From an uncultured Clostridia bacterium (GTDB lineage: Bacteria > Bacillota > Clostridia > Christensenellales > Borkfalkiaceae): DNA of 63,837 nt. Below the pieces are notes generated by a model. The model searched no databases. It saw nothing but the letters and a program-made list of their open reading frames with translations, and had not been told where the DNA came from. Positions 1-9,127 of the stretch are shown piece after piece. Numbering within the stretch: position 1 is the stretch's first letter; each line of letters starts with the position of its first letter. The translations under genes were made by a program, and so were the position numbers. The DNA lies in NCBI GenBank assembly GCA_934247935.1, contig CAKQKE010000012.1, positions 1-63,837 of the forward strand, given 5' to 3'.

Positions 1-138
1 TTCGTTTATAAAATTTATCTTCGTTAAATTTTACGTTTGCTTACGCAAACCGCAAGGAAAATTAAAAATTTCCCTTGTAACTTAAATTGCAATATGCGAA
101 ATTGTAAACCCTTGCAAGCAAGTTTCCGATTTCTTATA

Positions 139-516
139 TTACAAAATATTTTCGATATCGAATTTAAAAGTTTTGGGTATTTGTTGGGTGAGTTCTATTA
201 TGACTTCGAGTTTGCTTTTGGCTTCTTTAAAATTTTTGGCTTTTGTATATCCCACGCACTCCGAGACCCATAAATCCATCTCTTTAATTTCGTTGTGGGG
301 TATATAAACGTGCAATTTGCTTTTAAATTTCAGCCAATTTTTTTGTAAAATCAGCGCGTCGTCCACGGTCGCGCTTTCGTTTTGTTCTTTTAAATAAAGC
401 ACTTGCGCATAAGTGGAAAATTCTCCGAACGATTTTTTTATGGTTGCGTCCTCGGCAATGGCAATTCCCGTTAAAAATGCCGCCGCCACGATTATCGAAA
501 TTATATCTTTTACCAT
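139..516 (-). CDS. DUF4363 family membrane-anchored protein
   Basis: A 125-residue protein with one N-terminal hydrophobic segment (residues about 3-21), then a mostly helical soluble part. Size, topology and position directly after a DUF421 gene match the DUF4363 family, which is often encoded next to DUF421 (YetF-like) proteins in Clostridia. Its start overlaps the end of the DUF421 gene by 7 bases, so the two are probably translationally coupled. The function of the family is unknown; a spore- or envelope-related role is only inferred from its distribution. No catalytic motif is visible. The gene reads toward the window edge and no terminator is seen after it. Confidence 0.75.
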   Translation of the reverse strand: MVKDIISIIVAAAFLTGIAIAEDATIKKSFGEFSTYAQVLYLKEQNESATVDDALILQKNWLKFKSKLHVYIPHNEIKEMDLWVSECVGYTKAKNFKEAKSKLEVIIELTQQIPKTFKFDIENIL

Positions 517-1193
517 TTGTTGTTCTCCTTTAATTGCATATAATAAGTTTTGTACGCCTGACCCTTGATTTGTAAATAAATTTTTCCGCTTGCGTCGATT
601 GTGAGTATATCTATTTGTTTAATGTTTTTAATTTTTTCCTTTTGTAAAATTTTACCGAAAAATTTGTCGTCGAGGCTGAGCATTTTACAGTTGTTTTTTA
701 CGAGTTTTCCTTCGGTTATTAAAAGAACGGGCAGTTGATTTGAATTGTAATTTTCTTTTTCAAGCACGCTTATTTTCCCGTTTGATTCAAAAATAGCGTA
801 CTCGATTGAGTCGAGAGCAAAATTTCCTGTGTTTCTTATCGCCTCGATAAGATCTTCTACGTCTAAATTGTTCTTTTTAAGTTCTATAATGTCGACTCCG
901 TTTTTATTTATCACAAGCGACGGCTTTCCGCTTATTACAGACTTTGCCGTTCTGCAAGTTTGCTCTAAAATCGAAATGATTTGATGAAGAATGAATATGG
1001 CGATTACCGCAACGATGCCGTAAGTTAAAGGTATCGAAATGTCCGACATCGGCACGCACGCAATTTCGGCAATTAAAAGCGTAATGATAAATTCAAACGG
1101 CTGCATTTCGCCGATTTGTCTTTTGCCCATGAGCCGCATGACGATTAGAAGTAAAATAAATATAATTATCGACCTGATGAATATTATAAGCAT
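510..1193 (-). CDS. DUF421 / YetF-type membrane protein
   Basis: Three N-terminal membrane helices (through about residue 85 from the chosen start) are followed by a soluble domain. The family landmark GKRQIGEMQPFEFI follows helix 1, and the C-terminal part has the DUF421 beta-rich pattern (GKPSLVINKNG). The frame stays open up to 1373, but that extension runs antisense through the THF riboswitch and looks non-coding, so I start at the ATG at 1193, which gives a normal family length of 227 residues. No good SD is visible before it, so the start is uncertain. YetF-like proteins are membrane proteins of unknown biochemical function, several linked to sporulation. Operon with the DUF4363 gene. 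Confidence 0.85.
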   Translation of the reverse strand: MLIIFIRSIIIFILLLIVMRLMGKRQIGEMQPFEFIITLLIAEIACVPMSDISIPLTYGIVAVIAIFILHQIISILEQTCRTAKSVISGKPSLVINKNGVDIIELKKNNLDVEDLIEAIRNTGNFALDSIEYAIFESNGKISVLEKENYNSNQLPVLLITEGKLVKNNCKMLSLDDKFFGKILQKEKIKNIKQIDILTIDASGKIYLQIKGQAYKTYYMQLKENNKW

Positions 1194-1270
1194 ACATGTA
1201 GTATGTAAAACTTTTTTGTGTTTATGCCAATCGTTTGACAAAAGACATATAAATATTGTAAACTTAAAAA

Positions 1271-1366
1271 TGCAGAGTAGTACAAAAAGCGTTAAGTGGT
1301 ACAGAACGGGATGTTGACTGTGCACGAAAAGGTTTTGCCTTGCGGTTTTTTGGCGCATCCAATGCA
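1271..1366 (+). promoter_or_regulatory. THF (tetrahydrofolate) riboswitch
   Basis: The class landmarks occur in order: AGAGTAG at 1274, GCGTTAAGTG at 1289, the GGGATGT loop at 1308, and GCATCC at 1355, which can form the pseudoknot with GGATG. Stem P2 (CAAAAA with TTTTTG), stem P3 (GTGGTACAG with CTGTGCAC) and a short P4 (AAGG-TTTTG-CCTT) can all be drawn. This matches the THF riboswitch that controls folT and folate genes in Firmicutes. A terminator-like hairpin lies 37 bases downstream, directly before the transporter gene. Confidence 0.9.
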
Positions 1367-1402
1367 AATCCAAGAGTGTTTTTAACTCTTGTTTTTTGTT
1401 GG

Positions 1403-1435
1403 AACTCTACTAATAATTTAGTGGGAGTTTTTTTA
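1403..1435 (+). terminator. Riboswitch expression platform: intrinsic terminator / SD-sequestering hairpin
   Basis: AACTCTACTAA pairs with TTAGTGGGAGTT and is followed by seven T. The 3' arm also contains GGGAG, the only SD-like sequence before the ATG at 1438, so the hairpin could act on both transcription and translation. An earlier small hairpin (AAGAGT ... ACTCTT at 1372-1390) could compete for the same bases and serve as antiterminator. Confidence 0.75.
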
Positions 1436-1437
1436 TT

Positions 1438-1965
1438 ATGAAAAAAATCACAACGAGAAGAATTGCAGTCGACGGAATGTTGTCGGCACTTTGTTTCGTG
1501 CTTGCGACCTATTGTTCGGTTGAAGTGTCAAACAGCATGAAATTTACTTTAGACGCTTTCCCTATAATAATGGCGGCGTTTATGTTTGGTCCCGTCGACG
1601 GAATGATAGTGGGTGGCGTGGGCACGTTTTTGTATCAAGTGGTAAAATACGGCGTGTCTTACACGACAGTGCTATGGATACTTCCCGCACTTGTAAGAGG
1701 GGTGTTTCTGGGTGTGTACGCAATGATAAAAAAGTACGACATGAAAAGGGTCGAAATGTTGATTGTGGTAATAATAAGTTCGCTTTTAGTCACCGCTTTA
1801 AACACTTTGATAATTTATCTGGATGGCATAATCTGGGGGTATAAAACGGCGGTTTTGGCAACGCTGCCGTATAGAATAATATCGTCTGTTATAATCGCCG
1901 TAATTTATGGGTTACTCGTACCCGAAGTGATTTTCAGATTAAAACCCACGCTTGTTGAAAAGTAA
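1438..1965 (+). CDS. folT: ECF transporter S component, folate type (FolT)
   Basis: A 175-residue protein with about six hydrophobic segments, the size of an ECF S component. It would capture the vitamin in the membrane and join a shared EcfA-A'-T module encoded elsewhere. Features include an N-terminal arginine/lysine cap (MKKITTRR), the helix-1 stretch AVDGMLSALCFVL, and the ALVRGVFLGVY segment typical of the folate/pantothenate S-component group. Folate specificity is inferred from the THF riboswitch directly upstream rather than from binding residues. The ATG lies right after the U-run of the riboswitch terminator. A terminator follows 10 bases after the stop, so the gene is monocistronic. 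Confidence 0.88.
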   Translation: MKKITTRRIAVDGMLSALCFVLATYCSVEVSNSMKFTLDAFPIIMAAFMFGPVDGMIVGGVGTFLYQVVKYGVSYTTVLWILPALVRGVFLGVYAMIKKYDMKRVEMLIVVIISSLLVTALNTLIIYLDGIIWGYKTAVLATLPYRIISSVIIAVIYGLLVPEVIFRLKPTLVEK

Positions 1966-1975
1966 ATTAATATAC

Positions 1976-2026
1976 AAAAAAAGACCGTTTTGCAACATAC
2001 GTATTGTGCAAAACGGTCTTTTTTTG
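1976..2026 (+). terminator. Strong bidirectional terminator with ATACGTAT-core palindrome
   Basis: GACCGTTTTGCA pairs with TGCAAAACGGTC, with A-run and T-run flanks on either side, so it can serve folT and the converging spoVB-like gene. Its loop carries CATACGTATTG, which makes it a member of the dispersed palindrome family (see 18070, 26929 and 31298). Confidence 0.9.
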
Positions 2027-2150
2027 TACAAATTTAATAATTTATAGTTTATTTCGGTTGTTGTTTTCAGCGGTTACGTTATCGGTTTCGGTAACAATTT
2101 TTTAAGGGCGTACAGGCTTACTGTTTAATAAAAATTCGTCTTTAAAAGAG

Positions 2151-3623
2151 TTATTTAATTTTTATCGGTTGAGTATAAGTGTCGGAGGTAATGCGTTTTG
2201 ACAGATAAAATATTATAAGAGTGACGCCTATAGCCGACAGCGAAGATAATCCCAGGCAAACAATCGTCGGCAGTCTGTTTTCAAACAATTTTTTTACCGC
2301 CGTACACAAAAGAGTCGACGGAATTATGCTTATTAAAGAAGTGAGCAAATACGGCAAAATTTTCGGTTTGCGCTTTGATGATTTATGCAGTTGAATTAAA
2401 TTGAGTAAACATGTAATGAAATAGTTCGCTCCGTATCCCGCGACGAGTGAGTATATGCCTAAATATTTGGGGAAAACAAGAATGGAAACTACTGTTGCGA
2501 CCGAGCCGACAATAAAATACAAAAGCGTAAATTTTTCTTTGTTCATGCTGTTTAAAAGACTGTTTGTAATCATCGTTATGCTCATCGGCAACATGATTAT
2601 CGCTGATTTCGACAGATAAATTCCTGCGGTTTGGTTGTTGTATACAAACAATCCTATTTCTTTGCCGAGGGCAATAAACGAGGGTATTATCATGCAAGAA
2701 ATAAAGGCGGAACAGTGCACCGCTTTTTCAATGTTGCTTTGCATTTTATAGTGGTTTTCGTTGTAAAAACTCTCGGATAGTTCGGGTACTAAAACGAGCG
2801 CGATTGCCCCGATTACGGTAGACGGTATGAATAAAAGCGGCATGGTCATACCCGAAAGTTCGCCATAACCGGACAATGCCTGACTTTGCGTGTATCCGTT
2901 TTTGATAAGCATAATCGGCAGTACGGTCGCTATCAACGAATTTATCAGCGAAGTTGCCGTGCGCATCGAAGTAATCGGAAGCGAAGAGGTAAGCAGCGGT
3001 TTTAATTGCGGTAACGGCGAGGCAAGTCTGCCGCCCTTGGCGGCGAACGTTATGCCCGACAGCGTAAACGATACTACGTAACTTATCACTATCGCAAGCC
3101 CCGCGCGCATTGCTCCGTCTTCGGTTGACGTCATCGAGTTTACTAAAATAATTCCGACGGCTAACATTGCAAATTCTTCTATAAATTCTATAAGCGAGTA
3201 TTGTATAAATAGTTTGTTGCCCCAGAAATACCCACGTATCACTGCGTAAATCGAGGTGATTGTAAGTCCCGGAATTAATATTTTCAAAAGCGCAAGGCAG
3301 CGTTTATCTGTAAACAAAAACGAAAACACGCTCGGTTTAACGATTATCAAAAGAGTGAGCGGTAACGAAATTATTGCGCACGCGAAAATCCCGCTCGAAA
3401 CAGTTTGTCTTTCGCCTGTAACATTGTTTTGTGTTTTAAAGCGGATTAACATTCTTGAGATTGTGATGGGTATGCCCGATGCCGTTACCGTGAGTAAAAG
3501 TCCGAAAACCGACAATGCGATTTGATATACGCCAAGCGACTCCGAGCCCAGTCGTCTCGATAAAAAAATTCTATAAATAAATCCCAAAAACCTTTCTGCG
3601 CACGAAAATATCGTGACCAGCAA
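2151..3623 (-). CDS. spoVB: SpoVB/MurJ-like polysaccharide flippase (MOP superfamily)
   Basis: About 490 residues with 12-14 predicted membrane helices. The N-terminal FIYRIFLSRRLGSESLGVYQ is the SpoVB/RfbX signature, and IPITISRM follows as expected. Family members flip lipid-linked cell-wall or spore-cortex precursors across the membrane; SpoVB is needed for cortex synthesis. The given start is a TTG at 3623, but homologues begin about 8 residues earlier. The frame is open to 3653, and AAGGCGGTGA sits 7 bases before an in-frame ATT at 3647, so ATT may be the real start. Which MOP subfamily (SpoVB or a general polysaccharide exporter) is not certain. It converges with folT and shares the terminator at 1976. 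Confidence 0.85.
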   Translation of the reverse strand: MLVTIFSCAERFLGFIYRIFLSRRLGSESLGVYQIALSVFGLLLTVTASGIPITISRMLIRFKTQNNVTGERQTVSSGIFACAIISLPLTLLIIVKPSVFSFLFTDKRCLALLKILIPGLTITSIYAVIRGYFWGNKLFIQYSLIEFIEEFAMLAVGIILVNSMTSTEDGAMRAGLAIVISYVVSFTLSGITFAAKGGRLASPLPQLKPLLTSSLPITSMRTATSLINSLIATVLPIMLIKNGYTQSQALSGYGELSGMTMPLLFIPSTVIGAIALVLVPELSESFYNENHYKMQSNIEKAVHCSAFISCMIIPSFIALGKEIGLFVYNNQTAGIYLSKSAIIMLPMSITMITNSLLNSMNKEKFTLLYFIVGSVATVVSILVFPKYLGIYSLVAGYGANYFITCLLNLIQLHKSSKRKPKILPYLLTSLISIIPSTLLCTAVKKLFENRLPTIVCLGLSSLSAIGVTLIIFYLSKRITSDTYTQPIKIK

Positions 3624-3647
3624 GGTTGTTTTTATTATTTTTTTAAT

Positions 3648-4156
3648 ATTGATTCACCGCCTTTTAAGAAAAAACTTTTTTGTGATTTCCCTATATTTTA
3701 TTCTTGATTTTCGCACGGTAGAACATTGCCGGGCAATAAGAGAGAAGGTTTTGATTTTATTATCGAGCGACGGGTGTGGCAATGTGAATTGTCCGGTATT
3801 GGGGAGTTAAAATCCGGATGTGGTAATTAAAATTGCCCGGGCGCGATGATTTTATATGCGGCACAGTGGTTTAAGTGATAATAATTTTACGTGAAAAGCG
3901 TAAAAATTTTCGATTGAGGCAAATATAAAAATAAAGTTGCTGTTTTGCGGGCAAAATAAAAATAAGCCTGACGATATTGATTGAGTAATTGTAAACGAGT
4001 TGTGTGGAAGGAAGAAAAGTAAGTGTGTTGACGTGTATAAAATAAACGCAGACGAATCAATACCGATAGCGGAACCTGCGGTTTATAGTCACCGGTTTTA
4101 AATGCCGTCGAATAGCAAAAGAGAAAACGTACATATACTGTAAAAGAGGTGAAATT
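3648..4156. other. Long intergenic region with no recognised gene
   Basis: About 500 bases between the divergent spoVB-like and LysM genes. I see no convincing ORF, tRNA or riboswitch. One short palindrome, ACATTGCCGGGCAATAAG at 3724, recurs almost identically at 26967. Just before the LysM gene, CATATACTGTAA resembles a sporulation-sigma -10 element, but the -35 is not clear. Confidence 0.4.
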
Positions 4157-4429
4157 ATGATTTATTTATTTGAGGCGGGCGATACGCTTGAGAGTGTGGC
4201 TATAAAATTTAACACCACTCCGAGAAACATTGCGGTAAAAAACAACCTTTCGTCTTACCCCGAAAAGGGTGATTTATTGTCGCTTTGTAAAGAAAGCGGA
4301 AAATTGTATAAAGTGAATATAAATGATACAATTCAATCAATTTGCAAAAGAGAAAACATTTCGATAAACGACTTTATGCAAAAAAATAATATAAACTATG
4401 TTTATATTAATCAAATTGTAATCCTTTGA
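4157..4429 (+). CDS. Small protein made of two LysM domains
   Basis: A 90-residue protein consisting of two LysM-type peptidoglycan-binding repeats: residues 1-44 (FEAGDTLESVAIKFNTTPRN) and 50-90 (VNINDTIQSICKRENISIND). There is no signal peptide and no enzymatic domain. Stand-alone LysM proteins of this kind are common in spore formers, where they can attach to cortex or coat; that role is inferred. The start is supported by AAGAGGTGA 6 bases before the ATG. The gene stands alone, followed by an AT-rich gap with the parE promoter. Confidence 0.8.
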   Translation: MIYLFEAGDTLESVAIKFNTTPRNIAVKNNLSSYPEKGDLLSLCKESGKLYKVNINDTIQSICKRENISINDFMQKNNINYVYINQIVIL

Positions 4430-4503
4430 TAAGCAAAAAGCAATACATAAAAAATAAATTCAAAAAAGTTTGTAAAATTTTGTATATTTATATCAAAAAA
4501 CAC

Positions 4504-4532
4504 TTGCATTATTTTGTAAAATATGTTAAACT
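4504..4532 (+). promoter_or_regulatory. Probable sigma-A promoter of parE-parC
   Basis: TTGCAT, a 17-base spacer, then TAAACT, in an AT-rich region 50 bases before the parE start. A second candidate -10 (TATAAT) lies at about 4534. Confidence 0.5.
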
Positions 4533-4584
4533 TATAATAAAGATAATAATATTATAAAATTTTACTATGGAGGTGTGTTGCTTT

Positions 4585-6588
4585 ATGTCAAAAACGGGAT
4601 ATAATTCGCAAGACATAAAGATTCTTGAGGGGCTCGAGGCTGTCAGGGTCAGACCGGGTATGTACATCGGCACTACGGGACCTAAAGGTCTGCATCATAT
4701 TTTATGGGAAATCGTCGACAACTCCGTCGACGAGGCGGCAAACGGTTACGCAAACAAAATTACGGTCGTTTTGTATAAAGACGGCAGCGCGTCGGTAGAG
4801 GATAACGGCAGAGGTATGCCCACCGACGTTCACCCCGTCGCAAAAGTCAGCGGCGTTGAGGTCATTTTCACTCAACTGCATGCGGGCGGTAAGTTCGGCG
4901 ACGATAATTACAACTTTTCGGGTGGTTTGCACGGCGTCGGCGCATCTGTTACGAACGCGCTTTCGAGGTGGCTCGAAGTAGAAGTATATCGTTCGACGGT
5001 GTATAAAATGCGATTTGAAAGTATTTTCGACCAAAAGAAGAATAAATGGAAGTGCGGCGTGCCGACCGCTCCTCTTCAAAATACGGGGGAAAAGACGAAA
5101 AAACATGGTACTTTCGTGCGGTTCAAGCCCGACCCGGAGGTTTTTGAGACGGTCGAATTCAGTCATGATACCATTTCCACAAGACTCAGAGAAACCGCTT
5201 ATTTAAACAAAGGTCTCGAAATTGTATTCAGGGACGAAATTAAGGATAAAGAAACCGTTTATAAATTCGACGGCGGTATTGCCGATTACGTAAGATATTT
5301 AAACGAGGGTAAAACCCCTCTTTATCCCGCGCCGATTTACGGCGAAACCATCGTTTACGTTGGTCAGGGCAATAAAAATCCCATAAGCGTTCAGTTTGCG
5401 ATTCAGCATACCGACACTTATACCGAAAGTATTTATTCGTTCGTAAACAACATACCTACGCCCGAGGGCGGCACTCACGAAGTAGGCTTTAAGTCGGCGG
5501 TGACAAAGGTGCTCAACGATTATGCTCACTCGGCAAATCTTGTAAAAGATAAAGATATCGCGCTTATGGGCGAAGATTTCAGAGAAGGTATGACGGCGAT
5601 TTTGTCAATCAAGATGAAGAATATTCAGTTTGAAGGACAAACAAAAACTAAACTCGGCAACCCCGAGGCTAAATATGCCGTAGACAGCGCGACCGTTGAC
5701 GAACTCAACAAACTCATCGCCAACAAAAAGAATGCAAAGACGTTCGCTTCGATAATCGAAAAAGCAGTCGGCGCGGCAAAGGTGAGGAATGCGGCTAAAA
5801 AAGCCAAAGAATACGCCCGCGCAAAAAACGGTGCGGAAATGACTAAACTCGTCGGCAAACTTGCGGGCTGTTCTTCGAGAAAAGCGGAACTCAATGAAAT
5901 TTTCATAGTCGAGGGCGACTCGGCAGGCGGCAGCGCAAAGCAAGGCAGAGACCGTCAGCACCAAGCGATACTTCCTTTAAGGGGCAAACCGTTAAACGCC
6001 GAAAAGAAAAGAGTTGACGAAGTGCTTAAAAACGAGGAAATCCGCATGATAATCAGCGCGCTCGGGACAAGTTTCGGCAGAGACTTCGACATAACCAAAC
6101 TCAATTACGATAAAGTAATTATTTTGTCCGATGCCGACCAGGACGGCGCGCACATCAGGGCGATACTTTTGTCGTTCTTCTTCAGATACATGCGCGACCT
6201 TATTCAGCAAGGGCACGTTTATATAGGAATGCCGCCTTTATACAAAATTTTCAAAAAAGACGTTGTAGAATACGCTTACGACGATTCCGAACTTGCGGAA
6301 AAAATAGCAAAGGTAGGAAGGGGATATAGTATTCAGAGATATAAAGGTCTCGGCGAAATGAATCCCGAGCAGTTGTGGGACACGACGATGAATCCAAAAG
6401 CAAGAGTGATGATGCAAGTTACTCTCGACGACGCGGCAAATGCGGAAAGGCTTATTACCACGCTTTTGGGCGACGCAATCGACGAGAGAAAAGCATACAT
6501 TTCGGAATATGCAAACTTCAACAAACTCGACACGTTTATGGATAAAGTAAACACTAAGCCGCAAAAGAGCGGCGCAAGCGAAGAATAA
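4585..6588 (+). CDS. parE: DNA topoisomerase IV/gyrase subunit B (ParE-like)
   Basis: A 667-residue type IIA topoisomerase ATPase subunit. The GHKL ATPase motifs are intact: EIVDNSVDEA (catalytic Glu and Mg-binding Asn near residue 46), DNGRGMP and GGLHGVGAS. The TOPRIM motifs are EGDSAGG and DADQDGAHI. It ends with the usual RYKGLGEMNPEQLWDTTMNP block. I start at ATG 4585 because the upstream in-frame ATG at 4567 overlaps the SD itself (GGAGGTG). It is paired with the GyrA/ParC-like gene 15 bases downstream. I call it ParE rather than GyrB because the second pair in this window (34-38.8 kb) carries the GyrA-box. Confidence 0.92.
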   Translation: MSKTGYNSQDIKILEGLEAVRVRPGMYIGTTGPKGLHHILWEIVDNSVDEAANGYANKITVVLYKDGSASVEDNGRGMPTDVHPVAKVSGVEVIFTQLHAGGKFGDDNYNFSGGLHGVGASVTNALSRWLEVEVYRSTVYKMRFESIFDQKKNKWKCGVPTAPLQNTGEKTKKHGTFVRFKPDPEVFETVEFSHDTISTRLRETAYLNKGLEIVFRDEIKDKETVYKFDGGIADYVRYLNEGKTPLYPAPIYGETIVYVGQGNKNPISVQFAIQHTDTYTESIYSFVNNIPTPEGGTHEVGFKSAVTKVLNDYAHSANLVKDKDIALMGEDFREGMTAILSIKMKNIQFEGQTKTKLGNPEAKYAVDSATVDELNKLIANKKNAKTFASIIEKAVGAAKVRNAAKKAKEYARAKNGAEMTKLVGKLAGCSSRKAELNEIFIVEGDSAGGSAKQGRDRQHQAILPLRGKPLNAEKKRVDEVLKNEEIRMIISALGTSFGRDFDITKLNYDKVIILSDADQDGAHIRAILLSFFFRYMRDLIQQGHVYIGMPPLYKIFKKDVVEYAYDDSELAEKIAKVGRGYSIQRYKGLGEMNPEQLWDTTMNPKARVMMQVTLDDAANAERLITTLLGDAIDERKAYISEYANFNKLDTFMDKVNTKPQKSGASEE

Positions 6589-6603
6589 AAGGGAGAAAGC
6601 ACT

Positions 6604-9048
6604 ATGGAAGAGATAAAAAACGGAATATTACCCGTTTCGATGGAAGACGTTTTGCATAATTCTATGATGCCTTATGCAGAATACGTTATACTCGACAGAG
6701 CATTACCGAGAGTTGAAGACGGATTAAAACCCGTGCAAAGAAGAATTTTATATTCGATGTACGATCTCGGTATACTCCCGGATAAAGGATATAAAAAGAG
6801 CGCGAGAGTAGTCGGCGACTGCCTCGCTAAATACCACCCGCACGGCGATACATCGGTATACGATGCTATGGTCAGGCTTGCTCAGCCGTTCAATATGAGA
6901 ATGACGCTTGTCGACGGACACGGAAACTTCGGTTCGGTCGACGGAGATTCGGCGGCGGCAATGAGGTATACCGAAGTAAAACTTCAACCGCTCGCACTCG
7001 AACTGCTCAGCGATTTGGATAAAGACACGGTCGACTGGCAACTCAATTTCGACGATTCGTTGAAAGAACCCGTCACGCTCCCGGGTCGTTTTCCAAATTT
7101 GCTCGTAAACGGAGCAACGGGTATTGCGGTAGGTCTTGCGACTAATATACCTACGCACAACCTTGCGGAAGTAATCGACGGTGCGGTCGCGCTTATCGAC
7201 AACCCGAAAATCAAACTCGACGAGATGATGAAAATCATCAAAGGACCCGATTTTTCCACGGGCGGTTATATAATTGCGGGCGACGAACTTCAAAAGGCTT
7301 ACGAAACGGGCAAAGGTAAGATTTTAATAAGGGCTAAATGCGAAATCGAACTCGATGCAGGCGACAAAAAGAATATCGTAATACACGAACTTCCTTACCA
7401 GGTCAACAAAGCAAAATTGCTTGAAAAAATCGCGGAAATGCAAGAGAAAAAGGACCCCAATCTGGAGGACGTGTACGACATAGTCGACGAGTCGGACAGA
7501 AAGGGTATGAGGGCGGTTATTAAAGTGAGAAAGGACGGCGACCCCGAAAAAATACTCGCTTATCTTTACAAAACAACCAATCTTCAGGTAAGTTTCGGCA
7601 TAAACATGGTTGCCATTGCCGAAGGTAAGCCCATGCAACTCGGGCTTTTGTCGATACTTAAGTATTACGTTGAATATCAACGCGAAGTGGTACTAAGAAG
7701 AACCAAATTCGACTTAAATAAGGCTAAAGACAGGGCACACATACTCGAAGGACTTATCATTGCGGTAACGAACATCGACGAAGTAATAAAAATCATCAAA
7801 AATTCGCCCGATACAACGACTGCAAGGCAAAATTTAAGAAAGAAATTCGACCTTTCCGAAAAGCAGGCGCAAGCGATTCTGGATTTAAGGCTTGCAAGGC
7901 TCACAAAACTCGAAGTAAACAATTTGCGTCAGGAACTTAAAGATTTAAAAGCACTTATCAAAGAGTTGCAAGCGATTGTCGACAGCAAACGTTTACAAAT
8001 GGAACTTGTAAAGACGGAAATTACCGCGCTTAAAAAGAAGTACAAAGAAGACAGGCGCAGTAAAATAGTCAAGACCGAAAAAGAAGCGAAGGCAATTCGT
8101 TACGACGACGTAAAGCCAATCGAAAATTTCGTAATCGGCTATACAAACGAGGGGAAAATCCGCAAGATTAAAGAAAGCGCGTACAACAGGACTTTAAACC
8201 AACTCGAACCAGAATTGAGAGACGTATTCTTGTTTAAATGCAATATATCCACGGGACAAACGGCACTCTTTATGACTAATTCAGGCAACTGTTTTAAAGT
8301 GTCCGAGGACGATATACCCGAGGCAAAAGGAAAGGACAGCAACGGCGTATTGCTTAAAGATATTGCCGTCGGCTTGGGTGAAAAAGAAGATGCGGTGGCT
8401 GTGTTTGCTACCGACAACGCAAAGCCGATCAGCGGCGACGTTGTCTTCTTTACTAAATACGGTTCGCTTAAAAAGACCAACTGGTCAGAACTTTTGCTTT
8501 TGAAATCGGCTTATCAGGTAATGAAACTTAAAGACGATGACGAAGTGATTTGCGTAAAACCCGCCGAGGATGATAAGGACTTGTTCTTCGTTACTTTAAA
8601 GGGTATGTGCTTGCGCGCGGAAAACAATATCGGCGTATATGGCAGAGTCGCCGGCGGAATAAAGGGTATCGAACTGGACAGCGGCGATAAAGTCGTTTAT
8701 GCGGGCTTTGTTAAAGTAGGGCTCGATACGGTTGCGCTTATAGGTACAAGTTTCGGCACGTTTAAAAAGGTGCTTTTAGGTACGGTTTCAAGAATTTCAA
8801 GAGCAAGAAAAGGCGTCAAGATTTGCGACCTCGGCGACGAAAAATACAACGAGTGCGTGGTATATGCCGACGTAATAGAAGACGCAAGCGATATAGACAT
8901 AGTGATACTTGACAGAATGGGCAGTCTGTATTATTTAAACAGTAAGAGTATACCGGTAGATTCAAGAGTATCGAAGGGTAAAATAATTAAAGAAGTAGGT
9001 AAATGCCAACCCTTTTGCGTATACCCTACCGGACAACTCAAACAATAA
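6604..9048 (+). CDS. parC: DNA topoisomerase IV/gyrase subunit A (ParC-like)
   Basis: An 814-residue breakage-rejoining subunit. The N-terminal winged-helix region has HPHGDTSVYDAMVR (quinolone-resistance region, Thr where many enzymes have Ser) and RYTE with the catalytic tyrosine. GATGIAVGLATNIPTHNL and a coiled-coil tower follow, then a C-terminal beta-pinwheel (about residues 495-810). The pinwheel lacks a QRRGGKG GyrA-box; only the weaker YGRVAGGIKGI appears. That favours a decatenating topo IV role over supercoiling. The SD GGGAGA precedes the start, and the gene is co-transcribed with parE. Confidence 0.9.
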   Translation: MEEIKNGILPVSMEDVLHNSMMPYAEYVILDRALPRVEDGLKPVQRRILYSMYDLGILPDKGYKKSARVVGDCLAKYHPHGDTSVYDAMVRLAQPFNMRMTLVDGHGNFGSVDGDSAAAMRYTEVKLQPLALELLSDLDKDTVDWQLNFDDSLKEPVTLPGRFPNLLVNGATGIAVGLATNIPTHNLAEVIDGAVALIDNPKIKLDEMMKIIKGPDFSTGGYIIAGDELQKAYETGKGKILIRAKCEIELDAGDKKNIVIHELPYQVNKAKLLEKIAEMQEKKDPNLEDVYDIVDESDRKGMRAVIKVRKDGDPEKILAYLYKTTNLQVSFGINMVAIAEGKPMQLGLLSILKYYVEYQREVVLRRTKFDLNKAKDRAHILEGLIIAVTNIDEVIKIIKNSPDTTTARQNLRKKFDLSEKQAQAILDLRLARLTKLEVNNLRQELKDLKALIKELQAIVDSKRLQMELVKTEITALKKKYKEDRRSKIVKTEKEAKAIRYDDVKPIENFVIGYTNEGKIRKIKESAYNRTLNQLEPELRDVFLFKCNISTGQTALFMTNSGNCFKVSEDDIPEAKGKDSNGVLLKDIAVGLGEKEDAVAVFATDNAKPISGDVVFFTKYGSLKKTNWSELLLLKSAYQVMKLKDDDEVICVKPAEDDKDLFFVTLKGMCLRAENNIGVYGRVAGGIKGIELDSGDKVVYAGFVKVGLDTVALIGTSFGTFKKVLLGTVSRISRARKGVKICDLGDEKYNECVVYADVIEDASDIDIVILDRMGSLYYLNSKSIPVDSRVSKGKIIKEVGKCQPFCVYPTGQLKQ

Positions 9049-9052
9049 TGAA

Positions 9053-9105
9053 ATTGCAAAGGCGTTCTCTTTTGCTCACACAAAGGAGGGTGCGTCTTTG
9101 CAACT
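9053..9105 (+). promoter_or_regulatory. Long imperfect hairpin covering a strong SD
   Basis: TTGCAAAG at 9054 pairs perfectly with CTTTGCAA at 9097. The helix continues imperfectly inward (GCG with CGT; TTCTCTTTTG with CAAAGGAGGG). The inner 3' arm contains AAAGGAGG, 8 bases before an in-frame TTG at 9098. There is no U-run, so it looks like a translational control element or processing site rather than a terminator. Confidence 0.5.
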
Positions 9106-9127
9106 CTCCGAGTGGGGTGAAAAGACA

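Noticed and set aside
1194..1373. Upstream extension of the DUF421 gene to 1373
   Set aside because: It runs antisense across the THF aptamer and would add 60 non-conserved residues.
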